Translations under genes and position numbers: made by a program
In this document: in pieces, positions 54,064-63,076 of the stretch
Layout of the letters: every line of letters begins with the position of its first letter
Numbering within the stretch: position 1 is the stretch's first letter
Source of the DNA: Clostridiales bacterium
GTDB taxonomy: Bacteria > Bacillota > Clostridia > Christensenellales > Borkfalkiaceae
Direction: 5' to 3'
NCBI GenBank assembly: GCA_015055805.1
Contig: SVHN01000003.1
Coordinates: 1-64,000 of the forward strand
Length of the DNA stretch: 64,000 nt
The notes under the pieces: generated by a model
What the model was told of the DNA's origin: nothing
Database searches by the model: none
What the model saw: the letters and a program-made list of their open reading frames with translations, nothing else

Positions 54064-54087
54064 GCACTTTTGTTTGCACAAAAGTGC
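54064..54087. other. Perfect 10-bp inverted repeat upstream of ssrA
   Basis: GCACTTTTGT-TTGC-ACAAAAGTGC between the metA stop and the tmRNA 5' end. There is no T-run on either strand, so it is not a classical terminator. It could be an operator or processing stem. No clear promoter for ssrA was found in the remaining 80 bases. Confidence 0.5.
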
Positions 54088-54120
54088 AAGACATTGCGAT
54101 TGCTTCTTCTTTTTTTACAA

Positions 54121-55041
54121 TTAAATCTCGTCTAGTTCGTACGGCGTAAGCTGATATACATAGTGGTTTAACCAGTTCATATATATAAGATTTGCGGTTG
54201 ATACCCAACACATCTTTATTTCACCGTGGTCGCCGTCAACGTAATAATTTTCAGGCGGATCTATTTTTAGACCTTTATCAAGGTCACGCTTATACTCTAT
54301 TTCCAGCGTATCCCTATCGTATTCTGCGTGTCCGGTTATAAAGATAAACTTATTATCCTTTGAACGGATAATCGCTGCGCCAGCCTCTTTTGACGACGCC
54401 AAAATCACTAGATCTTTACACTTCTTTATGTCTTCTTCATAAACGGTTGTATGACGAGAGTGTGGCATAAAGAACCTGTCGTCCGTACCCTTTAAAAGTC
54501 TATCGTACTTCACCAACTTTTTATGCTTATAAACGCCAAAAAGTTTCTTATCGAGAATATGTTTTTCTATGCCGTAATAATAATGCAACGCGGCCTGCGC
54601 ACCCCAACAGATAAACAGAGTGCTAGTTACGTTGGTTTTGGCAAACTCTAAGATATCTTCGAGTTCTTTCCAGTATTTAACTTCCGAAAATTCTATTTCT
54701 TCAACAGGCGCGCCTGTTATAATCATACCGTCGAATTTTTTTGTCTTAACTTCTGAAAAGGACTTATAAAACCTTTCCAAATGGTCGAGCGAAGTGTTTT
54801 TTCCAACGTACGATTCCGTACTTATAAGCGTGATATTTACTTGAAGAGGCGAGTTGGACAAAAGGCGCATAAGCTGAGTTTCCGTAACGATTTTGGTCGG
54901 CATTAAATTGACGATCGCAATCTCTAACGGTCTTATATCCTGTTGCATTGCTCGTTTGTCGTTCATAACGAAAATATTTTCCGATTGCAGCACCTTTGCT
55001 GCGGGAATATCTTTTGGGACTATAATGGGCACGTCACCCAC
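54121..55041 (-). CDS. metA: Homoserine O-acetyltransferase (MetA family)
   Basis: Activates homoserine for methionine synthesis. 306 residues. Catalytic cysteine C145 in LFICWGAQAAL, with histidine and glutamate in FITGHAEYD and DTLEIEYKRD. The residue that sets acyl specificity is glutamate in TGAPVEEIEF; in this family Glu gives acetyl-CoA use and Gly succinyl-CoA use, so acetylation is predicted. That matches the adjacent acetylhomoserine enzyme. Twelve bases after metY. Confidence 0.93.
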   Translation of the reverse strand: MGDVPIIVPKDIPAAKVLQSENIFVMNDKRAMQQDIRPLEIAIVNLMPTKIVTETQLMRLLSNSPLQVNITLISTESYVGKNTSLDHLERFYKSFSEVKTKKFDGMIITGAPVEEIEFSEVKYWKELEDILEFAKTNVTSTLFICWGAQAALHYYYGIEKHILDKKLFGVYKHKKLVKYDRLLKGTDDRFFMPHSRHTTVYEEDIKKCKDLVILASSKEAGAAIIRSKDNKFIFITGHAEYDRDTLEIEYKRDLDKGLKIDPPENYYVDGDHGEIKMCWVSTANLIYMNWLNHYVYQLTPYELDEI

Positions 55042-55053
55042 CTCCTATGTGTT

Positions 55054-56340
55054 TTAGATTTTGTTAAGCGCGTCAGCAATATCAGCAATGAGATCTTCTG
55101 CGTTTTCAATACCGCAAGAATACCTGATAAGCGTTGGCGGAATACCAGCAGCTTCGAGCTGAGCGTCGGTAAGCTGACGGTGCGTTGCGTTTGCTGGGTG
55201 CAAACAACAAGTCCTTGCATCTGCAACGTGCGTTTCGATAGCTGCAACCTTAAGATTTTTCATAAAGGTTTCTGCCGTTTTTCTGTCGCCTTTAAGCGCA
55301 AAACTTATAACTCCGCAAGATCCGTTGGGCAAGTATTTTTGTCCCAAAGCGTAATACTTATCGTTTTTAAGTCCACAATATCTTACCCATTCAACCTTGT
55401 CGCTCTTTTCCAAAAATTCTGCTACCTTTTGCGCGTTTTCACAATGGCGTTTCATTCTTACGTGTAAACTTTCCAAGCCAAGGTTTATATAGAAAGCGTG
55501 TTGTGGCGACTGAATAGAACCGAAGTCTCTCATTAGTTGAGCGGTTGCTTTGGTTATAAACGCGCCTTCTTTGCCGAACTTTTCCGCGTAAACTATGCCG
55601 TGATAACTGTCGTCGGGGGTAGTAAGGCCTGGGAATTTATCAGCGTGAGCCAACCAGTCGAATTTACCGCCGTCGATTATTGCACCACCAACGGATACGC
55701 CGTGACCGTCTATATATTTAGTGGTCGAGTGAGTAACGATATCCGCGCCCCATTCGATAGGCCTACAATTTACAGGCGTTGCGAAAGTGTTGTCAATAAT
55801 CAAGGGCACACCATGACTGTGAGCAACCTTTGCGAAGAGTTCAATGTCAAGCACCGAACAAGCAGGGTTAGCAATGGTTTCACCAAACAACGCCTTCGTG
55901 TTCGGCTTAAACGCTGCGTTTAGTTCTTCTTCGGTAACATCTGGAGAAACGAAGGTAAAATCAATACCCATTTTTCTCATCGTAACGTTAAAAAGATTGA
56001 ACGTTCCGCCGTAGATTGCAGAACTAGCAACTACGTGGTCGCCCGCTGTTGCAACGTTAAATATCGAGAAGAAGTTTGCCGCTTGACCAGACGAAGTCAA
56101 CATTGCCGCCGTGCCGCCTTCAAGTTCGCAAAGCTTTGCCGCAACTAGGTCGTTAGTCGGGTTTTGAAGTCTTGTGTAAAAATATCCGCTAGCCTCCAAA
56201 TCAAAAAGTTTCCCCATATCTTCGCTAGTATCGTACTTAAACGTCGTACTCTGATAAATGGGAATTTGTCTTGGTTCACCGTTTTTCGGGGTGTAACCGC
56301 CCTGTACGCAAACGGTTTCAATTCTTTTTTTGTTTGCCAT
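55054..56340 (-). CDS. metY: O-acetylhomoserine sulfhydrylase
   Basis: PLP enzyme converting O-acetylhomoserine and sulfide to homocysteine. 428 residues, Cys/Met-metabolism family. Starts with RIETVCVQGGYTPKNGEPRQ, contains SSGQAANFF and the PLP lysine in IVTHSTTKYIDGHGVSVGG (about 205), and ends CGIENAEDLIADI. The length and STTKYIDGHG context match MetY rather than MetB/C. AAGGAG precedes the start. Only 33 bases separate it from smpB, so no SAM riboswitch or T-box fits there. Confidence 0.92.
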   Translation of the reverse strand: MANKKRIETVCVQGGYTPKNGEPRQIPIYQSTTFKYDTSEDMGKLFDLEASGYFYTRLQNPTNDLVAAKLCELEGGTAAMLTSSGQAANFFSIFNVATAGDHVVASSAIYGGTFNLFNVTMRKMGIDFTFVSPDVTEEELNAAFKPNTKALFGETIANPACSVLDIELFAKVAHSHGVPLIIDNTFATPVNCRPIEWGADIVTHSTTKYIDGHGVSVGGAIIDGGKFDWLAHADKFPGLTTPDDSYHGIVYAEKFGKEGAFITKATAQLMRDFGSIQSPQHAFYINLGLESLHVRMKRHCENAQKVAEFLEKSDKVEWVRYCGLKNDKYYALGQKYLPNGSCGVISFALKGDRKTAETFMKNLKVAAIETHVADARTCCLHPANATHRQLTDAQLEAAGIPPTLIRYSCGIENAEDLIADIADALNKI

Positions 56341-56373
56341 AATCGTTTCTCCTTGTTTTATCTTTTAGGTTAG

Positions 56374-56829
56374 TTATCTATAATTTTTAAGTTCTCTTTC
56401 TTTTTCTCTTTTGCGGTCCTTTTCCATAAGCGACTGTTTTTTGTCGTAGGTATGTTTACCTTGGCAAAGCCCGAGTTCTAATTTTATAAGCGACTGCTTA
56501 AAATACAACCTTAGCGGCACGAGCGTTAAACCTTTCTGCGCAACTTTTGAGTTGAGTTTTATTATCTCGTCGCGGTGTAGAAGAAGTTTTCTGTCCCTAC
56601 GCGAATCGCGCGTGGAAAATGCACCCGCTTTGTCGTATAGGGCTATGTGCATATTCTTTATAAACAATTCGCCGTTATGTACCAAACAGAAACTGTCTTT
56701 TAGGTTGACGTTGTTAAGCCTTAAAGACTTGACTTCGCTACCTTCTAAAACTATGCCCGCCTCGTATCTATCAAGAATAAAATACTGGTGCGTAGCCGCT
56801 CTGTTGGTGCATATAGTTTTATCTTCCAT
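56374..56829 (-). CDS. smpB: SsrA-binding protein SmpB
   Basis: Brings tmRNA to stalled ribosomes. 151 residues from ATG 56829 (MEDKTICTNRAATHQY), with AGAAGG upstream; a GTG three codons earlier is also open. YFILDRYEAGIVLEGSEVKS, then LHRDEIIKLNSKVAQKGLTL and GLCQGKHTYDKKQS are family signatures. The basic tail (KDRKREKERELKNYR) reaches the decoding centre. Sits between rnr and metY-metA with ssrA beyond. Confidence 0.97.
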   Translation of the reverse strand: MEDKTICTNRAATHQYFILDRYEAGIVLEGSEVKSLRLNNVNLKDSFCLVHNGELFIKNMHIALYDKAGAFSTRDSRRDRKLLLHRDEIIKLNSKVAQKGLTLVPLRLYFKQSLIKLELGLCQGKHTYDKKQSLMEKDRKREKERELKNYR

Positions 56830-56867
56830 TTTAAGCACCTTCTTAAAATATTATTTTACTACATTTT

Positions 56868-58796
56868 TTAATTATTTGCAAGGTTTATTTTGTCTATTAA
56901 TATAAATTCCGCCCGTCTTTCTGCAAGATTAACCCCTGCAACCGATATTTTTACCCCTTCGCCAAGCTTATACGTCGTCTTTCCGTCGGATAAGGTATAG
57001 TTCTTTTGGTCGCAAGTCCAACGTCTTCTACCCCTTAGCGTTTCCAGTTTGACTATACCTTCTACTCCATTACCGAGTTCCACGAATAGTCCAAAACCCG
57101 TAACTCCGCTTATTACGCCCTCAAACTCTTCACCCTCATAGTTGCTTATATACAAGAGTTTATAGTAATCGTCAACCGCGCGTTCCGCCTCAGTTGCGTT
57201 CTTTTCACGCTCTGACGACTGCGCCGCGGCATCAAAAACAAAGTTACCGTATCTTTCTTCGACGTCCACCTTACCGCTTAAAAAATCTTTTATTATTCTG
57301 TGTATAACTAGGTCTGGGTAACGGCGAATAGGCGAAGTGAAGTGGCAATAATGTTTAGCCGAAAGTCCAAAATGCCCAACGTCAACGGGCGAATATTTTG
57401 CTTTCTGCATTGATCTTAGCATAACCCTATTTATAACGGTAAATAGTCGGCTGTTCTCGGCTTTTTTAAGAATAGTTTGAAAGTCTTTTGGGTGAACGCC
57501 CTCCCTACTGTGTCTTGCGCTAACACCTAGTCCTGATAAAAACGCATAAAAGTTTTCTAATCGCTCTTCACTAGGATCTTCGTGTACTCGATATATAAAG
57601 GGTTTTTCTAGATAGAACATATATTCAGCAACGGTAACGTTTGCCAAAATCATAAACTCTTCGATTATCCTATGCGACTTATCCCTAGGCTCAAGCGTTA
57701 CTAAAATCTCACCGTTTGCATCAACCGATATCGCGCTTTCTTTTACGTCAAGGTCGATTGACCCGTCCCTATCGCGTTTTTCAATCAAGATATCGGCAAG
57801 TTCGTTCATTACCATTATGCTGTCGTATAAATTTTTATACTTCTTTATAACCTTTTTATCGCCGTCAATAATGGCTTGGACCTTGTTATACGTTAGGCGC
57901 GCCGAACTGTTTATAACGGCTGGTGATATCTCGTAATCGGTAACTTTACCGTCCTTATTCACCGTCATCATAACCGACAAGGTCAATCTATCCACGCCCT
58001 CTTTAAGCGAACAAAGGTCGTTACAAAGGCGTTCGGGTAACATCGGTATAACTTTTTCAGGAAAATATACGCTTGTTGCGCGTTCGTATGCTTGTTTATC
58101 TATCGCGCTGCTTGGTCTTACATAATGGCTTACGTCTGCTATGTGAACGCCGAGTTTATATTTTCCGCCACTTAATCTCTCCACCGAAACGGCGTCGTCA
58201 AAGTCCTTAGCGTCTTCACCGTCAATAGTAAAGGTCAATAAGTTTCTATAATCCTTACGGGCTTTTAAATCTTCCGCGCTTATTTTATCAGACAAATTTT
58301 CCGATTCAGCGATAACTTCCTTAGGAAACCTTTCGGGAAGTTTATAGGAAAAAAGGATAGATTTAAGTTCGGCGTTTTTATCGAACTGTCTACCGAGAAT
58401 TTTGCTTATTATCCCTTCGGGGTTTTGCTTTTTGGGGTACGATAAAATTTTGCAAACAACCTTATCCCCAGCTTTTGCTCTTACCCCTTTACCAAACGGA
58501 ATAAACACGTCGTTATAATACTTGCGCTCGTCGGGAACGACGAACCCACCGCTTTTGCAGGTAAAATACGTTCCGACGAGTTCTGTTATTCCGCGCTCAA
58601 TCACCTTTAACACCCTAGCGGTTGTTCTTGCACCTTCACCGTCGGTGGCTTCGGCAAGCACTAAATCTCCGTGCATTGCGCCTTTAAGGTCAGCGTGCGG
58701 TATAAAATAGTCTTCCAGACCTTTATCGGTCGGAAGTAAAAACGCGTACCCACGCTCGTTGCCTTGAATTTTTCCTTCTATAATCTGTCTTTTCAT
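56868..58796 (-). CDS. rnr: Ribonuclease R, lacking the N-terminal helix-turn-helix domain
   Basis: 3'-5' exoribonuclease of the RNB family that degrades structured RNA and cooperates with tmRNA. 642 residues, against about 780 in Bacillus. It begins directly with a cold-shock-type RNA-binding domain (QGNERGYAFLLPTDKGLEDY). The RNB catalytic motif is FTIDGEDAKDFDDAVSVE (aspartates about 205-213), then ITSPIRRYPDLVIHRII-like SPIRRYPDL, and a C-terminal S1 domain (YEGEEFEGVISGVTGFGLFV). The usual N-terminal winged helix and basic C tail are absent. No Shine-Dalgarno is seen before the ATG; a stop lies three codons upstream. Confidence 0.93.
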   Translation of the reverse strand: MKRQIIEGKIQGNERGYAFLLPTDKGLEDYFIPHADLKGAMHGDLVLAEATDGEGARTTARVLKVIERGITELVGTYFTCKSGGFVVPDERKYYNDVFIPFGKGVRAKAGDKVVCKILSYPKKQNPEGIISKILGRQFDKNAELKSILFSYKLPERFPKEVIAESENLSDKISAEDLKARKDYRNLLTFTIDGEDAKDFDDAVSVERLSGGKYKLGVHIADVSHYVRPSSAIDKQAYERATSVYFPEKVIPMLPERLCNDLCSLKEGVDRLTLSVMMTVNKDGKVTDYEISPAVINSSARLTYNKVQAIIDGDKKVIKKYKNLYDSIMVMNELADILIEKRDRDGSIDLDVKESAISVDANGEILVTLEPRDKSHRIIEEFMILANVTVAEYMFYLEKPFIYRVHEDPSEERLENFYAFLSGLGVSARHSREGVHPKDFQTILKKAENSRLFTVINRVMLRSMQKAKYSPVDVGHFGLSAKHYCHFTSPIRRYPDLVIHRIIKDFLSGKVDVEERYGNFVFDAAAQSSEREKNATEAERAVDDYYKLLYISNYEGEEFEGVISGVTGFGLFVELGNGVEGIVKLETLRGRRRWTCDQKNYTLSDGKTTYKLGEGVKISVAGVNLAERRAEFILIDKINLANN

Positions 58797-58826
58797 ACTA
58801 ATTTTTGTTTATTGTGCTTTTAAATG

Positions 58827-58855
58827 TAAAAAGGCGAGTCGCTGGACTCGCCTTT
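58827..58855 (-). terminator. Terminator between secG and rnr
   Basis: AAAGGCGAGTC-CAGC-GACTCGCCTTT stem followed by TT on the minus strand. Only 30 bases separate it from the rnr start, so rnr must rely on read-through or on a promoter not recognised here. Confidence 0.75.
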
Positions 58856-58876
58856 AATTATCCGATAATACGCACC

Positions 58877-59182
58877 TTACTTGGTTGCCAAAAAGGATAC
58901 GATTGCAAAAGCAATGCACAAAACTGCAAAAATTACGCTACTAATAACGGTAAGTTTTTTCATTTTGTGTTCAAAAGTCTTGCTCTTGTTCTTTCCTAAG
59001 AAAGTTTCGGTTTGTCCACCAAGTGCGCCGATACCCGACGAGTTGCCCGGTTGAAATAGCACTACCAACACGATAAAAATTGCGCAAAGTGCCATGACTA
59101 CCAAGAAAATTATTTTGATCCAATCGTGCCAAGCCGTCCAGCCTGCTGAACCGCTAGCCATCAACATATTTAATATTTCCAT
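58877..59182 (-). CDS. secG: Preprotein translocase subunit SecG
   Basis: Small two-helix membrane subunit of the Sec channel. 101 residues: IIFLVVMALCAIFIVLVVLF (helix 1), the conserved loop QPGNSSGIGALGGQTETFLG, then LTVISSVIFAVLCIAFAIVS (helix 2). The first about 18 residues, before helix 1, are longer than usual. Good GGAGA upstream and its own promoter. The secG-rnr-smpB order is conserved in Firmicutes. Confidence 0.95.
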   Translation of the reverse strand: MEILNMLMASGSAGWTAWHDWIKIIFLVVMALCAIFIVLVVLFQPGNSSGIGALGGQTETFLGKNKSKTFEHKMKKLTVISSVIFAVLCIAFAIVSFLATK

Positions 59183-59223
59183 AATTATCTCCTTAAACAG
59201 CAGTAATTAAACATTACTTGTAC

Positions 59224-59252
59224 ATTGTATCATACAAAATGCTTTTTTTCAA
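59224..59252 (-). promoter_or_regulatory. Promoter of secG
   Basis: Minus-strand TTGAAA (59252-59247), 17-base spacer, TACAAT (59229-59224), about 40 bases before the secG start. Confidence 0.72.
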
Positions 59253-59278
59253 CTGTTTTTCAACACTTTTTACACACT

Positions 59279-60820
59279 TTATTTAACTAATAGGGTTTTT
59301 CCGCTCATTTCTTCGGGTACGGGAAGATCCATCATATCTAAGAGTGTGGGTGCAACGTCTGCTAAAATTCCGCCGTCACGAAGTTTTACATTTTCAAAAT
59401 CCTTACCAACTACGATAAACGGTACTAAATTTGTAGTGTGTGCAGTAAACGGTGAGCCGTCGTCTTCCTGCATCTTATCCGCATTTCCGTGGTCGGCAGT
59501 AATTATTGCCGCGCCACCTTTTTCTAAGATTTTATTTACTACTTTTCCAACGCACTCGTCAACAGTCTTAACAGCCTTAACAGCCGCGTTAAAATCGCCA
59601 GTATGACCGACCATATCGCAGTTTGCAAAGTTAAGGATTACAACGTCGTATTCGTCGCTGTCAATCTTTTCAATGACCTTTTCGGTTACTTCGTAAGCAC
59701 TCATTTCTGGCTGCATATCGTAAGTTGCTACCTTTGGTGACGGAATAAGTTCTCTATCTTCTAGCGCATTTGGCTTTTCCACACCACCGTTGAAGAAGAA
59801 CGTTACGTGCGCGTATTTTTCAGTTTCTGCTATTCTTAATTGTTTTAAGCCTTTTGCAGCGAGATATTCGCCGAGAGTGTTGGTTAAAACCTGTGGCTTA
59901 AATGCAATTTTTACGTTAGTAAAGCTTGCGTCGTACCTTGTAAAGCAAACGTAAGTGGGATTTATAAAACCAGTCTTTCTTTCAAAGCCGTCGAAAACTT
60001 GTTCACTCATTGCTCTGGTTATTTGACGAGCGCGGTCGGGACGGAAGTTAAAGAATATTATGCTATCCCCTTCTTCGATAAGTCCAACGGGCTTGCCGTC
60101 TTTAACGACGTGTGCAGGAACGACAAACTCGTCGGTCACGCCGTTCTCATAAGAAGTTCTAACGTACTCTTCAGCATCTTCGGTGAGCTCACCTATTGCG
60201 GCAGTCATCATATCGTAAGCCTTTTCAACTCTATCCCAACGGTTATCTCTATCCATAACGAAATATCTTCCGCCAACAGATGCGATAGTGCCGAAACCAA
60301 GTTCGTTCATTTTTTCTTTTAACGCCTTGATAAAGTCTGCGCCACTAGTTGGGGAAACGTCTCTTCCGTCTAAAAAGCAATGCACGAAAACGTCTGATAA
60401 TCCCTTAATTTTTGCAAGTTTTATAAGCGCGTATAAATGGGTTATATGACTGTGCACGCCACCGTCGGATAAAAGTCCGTAAAGGTGAAGTTTTTTGCCG
60501 TTATTCTTAGCGTTTTCTATAGCCGCTAAAAACTCTTCGTTTTCAAAAAAGTCGCCGTCGTTTATTGATTTAGTGATGCGAGTAAGTTCTTGATAAACAA
60601 TTCTACCAGCACCCATATTGAGATGCCCTACTTCGCTATTGCCCATCTGTCCGTCGGGAAGTCCAACGTCCATTCCGCTAGCACCGATAAGGGTTGATGG
60701 GTATTTTTCTCTTAACGCTTTAACGTTTTTAGAGTCCGCGCAAGCAATTGCGTTGCCGCACTTGATACAGCTGTCGCCGTATCCGTCCATTATTATGATA
60801 CAATTAGGTCTATTCTTCAT
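59279..60820 (-). CDS. gpmI: 2,3-bisphosphoglycerate-independent phosphoglycerate mutase
   Basis: Interconverts 3- and 2-phosphoglycerate with two Mn(II) ions. 513 residues. Metal/nucleophile motifs: IIIMDGYGDS (D11/D12 region), S62 nucleophile in GQMGNSEVGHLNMG, DGRDVSPTSG (about 155), and the late VILNFANCDMVGHTGDF and ITADHGNADKM. Glycolysis/gluconeogenesis. Follows pgk and tpiA in the same direction; gap and enolase genes are not in the window. Confidence 0.98.
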   Translation of the reverse strand: MKNRPNCIIIMDGYGDSCIKCGNAIACADSKNVKALREKYPSTLIGASGMDVGLPDGQMGNSEVGHLNMGAGRIVYQELTRITKSINDGDFFENEEFLAAIENAKNNGKKLHLYGLLSDGGVHSHITHLYALIKLAKIKGLSDVFVHCFLDGRDVSPTSGADFIKALKEKMNELGFGTIASVGGRYFVMDRDNRWDRVEKAYDMMTAAIGELTEDAEEYVRTSYENGVTDEFVVPAHVVKDGKPVGLIEEGDSIIFFNFRPDRARQITRAMSEQVFDGFERKTGFINPTYVCFTRYDASFTNVKIAFKPQVLTNTLGEYLAAKGLKQLRIAETEKYAHVTFFFNGGVEKPNALEDRELIPSPKVATYDMQPEMSAYEVTEKVIEKIDSDEYDVVILNFANCDMVGHTGDFNAAVKAVKTVDECVGKVVNKILEKGGAAIITADHGNADKMQEDDGSPFTAHTTNLVPFIVVGKDFENVKLRDGGILADVAPTLLDMMDLPVPEEMSGKTLLVK

Positions 60821-60837
60821 TTTTTTATTTCCTTGTT

Positions 60838-60868
60838 AAAAGGCACAAACGTGGTTTGTGCCTTATTT
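60838..60868 (-). terminator. Terminator-like hairpin between tpiA and gpmI
   Basis: AAGGCACAAAC-CAC-GTTTGTGCCTTTT stem with four T residues on the minus strand. It lies in a 59-base gap with no promoter visible after it, so it probably attenuates rather than ends transcription. Confidence 0.7.
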
Positions 60869-60879
60869 TAATGCTTATA

Positions 60880-61626
60880 TTAACCTTTGTAGTTTACGAT
60901 ACCAGCAAAGTCCTCAGCCTTTAACGCTGCGCCGCCGATAAGTCCGCCGTCAATGTTTCTCATAGCCATAAGTTCTTTAGCGTTAGACGGTTTCATGCTG
61001 CCGCCGTACTGGATACGAAGAGCTTTTGCAACTTCTGCGCCCCAAGTCTTTCTAACCAAACTTCTGATATAGCCGATAGTCTTATTTGCATCTTCAGCAG
61101 TAGCGGTTTTGCCCGTGCCAATTGCCCATACGGGTTCGTATGCAATTACGATATTTGAAAAATCTGTAACGTCCTTAAATCCTTCAAGAACTTGCTTTTT
61201 CAATACTTTCTTGGTCTTGTTCTTTTCTCTTTCAGCAAGCGTTTCGCCAACGCAAACGATAGGTTTTAAATCCTTTTTAAGAGCCTGTTTTAATCTCATA
61301 TTAACGCTCTCGTCGGTTTCACCAAAATATTGACGACGTTCGCTGTGTCCGATAATAACGTATTCAACGCCGATTTCTTTAAGCATATCCGCAGAGATTT
61401 CGCCTGTAAATGCGCCGCTGTCTGCCCATGCAACGTTTTCTGCGCCGAGTTTTATTTTAGAGCCTTTGATTGCTTCTGCTACTGCCCAAAGATCGGTATA
61501 AGGTACGCAAACGACTACTTCGGGTTTAGATTTTGCAATAAGGGGTTTAAGTCCGTTGATTAGTTCAACCGCTTCCTTTGCGGTCTTGTTCATTTTCCAG
61601 TTACCTGCAATAATAGGTTTTCTCAT
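60880..61626 (-). CDS. tpiA: Triosephosphate isomerase
   Basis: Interconverts dihydroxyacetone phosphate and glyceraldehyde 3-phosphate. 248 residues. Catalytic K11 (AGNWKMNKT), H94 (VIIGHSERRQY) and E164 (AYEPVWAIGTGKTAT), flexible loop 6 following, and the phosphate-binding YGGSMKPSNAKEL and GGLIGGAAL. Normal length. Thirty-eight bases after pgk with AAGGAG upstream. Confidence 0.98.
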   Translation of the reverse strand: MRKPIIAGNWKMNKTAKEAVELINGLKPLIAKSKPEVVVCVPYTDLWAVAEAIKGSKIKLGAENVAWADSGAFTGEISADMLKEIGVEYVIIGHSERRQYFGETDESVNMRLKQALKKDLKPIVCVGETLAEREKNKTKKVLKKQVLEGFKDVTDFSNIVIAYEPVWAIGTGKTATAEDANKTIGYIRSLVRKTWGAEVAKALRIQYGGSMKPSNAKELMAMRNIDGGLIGGAALKAEDFAGIVNYKG

Positions 61627-61664
61627 TTTTAGTATTCTCCTTGGCGTAATTATATAGTGTTTTA

Positions 61665-62975
61665 TTATTTATCGTTTAAGCATTCGATACCGGGAAGTTT
61701 TTTACCCTCGAAGAGTTCGAGTGATGCGCCGCCACCGGTAGAAATATGGCTCATCTTGTCAGCAAATCCAAGTTGAGTAACAGCAGCCGCTGAGTCACCG
61801 CCACCGATAATAGTGGTTGCGTCAGTTTCAGCAAGTGCTTTTGCTACTGCAATAGTACCCTTTGCGAATATCGGGTTTTCAAACACGCCCATAGGTCCGT
61901 TCCAAATAACCGTCTTTGCGCTCTTAACAGCGTCTGCAAATAAAGCCGCGCTCTTATCACCTATATCAAGACCTTGCAAATCAGCAGGCATATTCTCGAT
62001 ATCGTAAGCGGTCATTTCTACTTCTGCATCAATAGGATTCGGGAAAGATTTGGTTGCGTGAACGTCGATGGGAAGAAGAAGTTTTTTGCCGAGATCTTCC
62101 GCCTTTTTCATCATATCTTTGCAGTAGTCGATCTGTTCGTTATCAACGAGAGAAGTACCTACTTCGTAACCCTTAGCCTTTAAGAAGGTATAAGCCATAC
62201 CACCACCGATAATGAGCGTATCGCATTTTTCAAGAAGATTAGAAATAACCTTTAACTTATCGGCAACCTTTGCGCCGCCAAGAACTGCAACGAAAGGTCT
62301 TACGGGGTTTTCTAAAGCGTCAGCCATAACCGACAATTCTTTTTCAATAAGGAATCCGCAAACAGCCGTATCAACAAAACCGTACTCTGCGATAGCAGCG
62401 GTAGTTGCGTGTGAACGGTGAGCCGTTCCGAAAGCGTCGTTTACATAAATGTCGCAGTAGCTTGCAAGTTTTTTGCAGAGTGCTTCGTCTCTCTTCTCTT
62501 CGCCCTGTTCGAAACGGGTGTTTTCAAGAAGAACTACTTCGCCGTCTTTAATCGCGCTAACCGCAGCGTCCGCAGATGCGCCGACAACGTCTTCAGCAAA
62601 CACGACTTTCTGTCCGAGTTTTTCAGAAAGCTTTTCAGCAACCGGACGGAGAGTGAATTTTTCTTTGTCCTTTGCTGCCTTTTTAAGGTATTCTGCTTTA
62701 GCTGCCGCCTGTTCTTCTACGGGAAGAGCTTCGACTGCTTTCTTTTCCTTTTTAGTGAGAGAAAATCCCTCGGTAAATATATTGTGGGGTTTGCCCATGT
62801 GCGAGCAGAGAATAACCTTTGCACCGTTATCAATAAGATACTTAATGGTAGGAAGCGCGCCGTTAATACGGGTTTCGTCGGTTATTTTGCCGTCTTTCAT
62901 AGGAACGTTAAAGTCCACTCTGACAAGGCATCTCTTGCCTTTCACGCATACGTCTTTGATAGATTTCTTGTTCAT
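61665..62975 (-). CDS. pgk: Phosphoglycerate kinase with a 35-residue insertion
   Basis: Transfers phosphate from 1,3-bisphosphoglycerate to ADP. Start at ATG 62975 with GGAGAG four bases upstream, giving 436 residues against about 395. The substrate-binding [20 protein letters not shown] (16-35), [19 protein letters not shown] and the nucleotide loop [13 protein letters not shown] are all present. An alanine/lysine/glutamate-rich insert (about 66-105) separates SHMGKP from LRPVAEKL, where most enzymes have a short loop. Activity is probably intact because catalytic motifs are complete. Confidence 0.97.
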   Translation of the reverse strand: MNKKSIKDVCVKGKRCLVRVDFNVPMKDGKITDETRINGALPTIKYLIDNGAKVILCSHMGKPHNIFTEGFSLTKKEKKAVEALPVEEQAAAKAEYLKKAAKDKEKFTLRPVAEKLSEKLGQKVVFAEDVVGASADAAVSAIKDGEVVLLENTRFEQGEEKRDEALCKKLASYCDIYVNDAFGTAHRSHATTAAIAEYGFVDTAVCGFLIEKELSVMADALENPVRPFVAVLGGAKVADKLKVISNLLEKCDTLIIGGGMAYTFLKAKGYEVGTSLVDNEQIDYCKDMMKKAEDLGKKLLLPIDVHATKSFPNPIDAEVEMTAYDIENMPADLQGLDIGDKSAALFADAVKSAKTVIWNGPMGVFENPIFAKGTIAVAKALAETDATTIIGGGDSAAAVTQLGFADKMSHISTGGGASLELFEGKKLPGIECLNDK

Positions 62976-63047
62976 AATACTCTCCTTAACGGGCTTTTTC
63001 AAGACTATAAAATCCCAAACTACCCTATTTTAATAATTTTCCCCTTA

Positions 63048-63076
63048 ATTATATAAATTAAACCGCCGTTTGTCAA
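63048..63076 (-). promoter_or_regulatory. Promoter of pgk-tpiA, nested in the upstream terminator
   Basis: Minus-strand TTGACA (63076-63071), 17-base spacer, TATAAT (63053-63048): full consensus. The -35 lies in the loop of the preceding hairpin and the spacer includes the hairpin's 3' arm. Confidence 0.85.

Noticed and set aside
53573-54211. Small frames in both directions around the tmRNA
   Set aside because: They overlap the conserved tmRNA structure; the only translated part is the tag sequence.
56341-56373. SAM riboswitch or T-box before metY
   Set aside because: Only 33 bases are available between metY and smpB.
62473-63033. 186-residue plus-strand frame
   Set aside because: It is the antisense of pgk; serine/phenylalanine-rich composition and no ribosome binding site mark it as a shadow.
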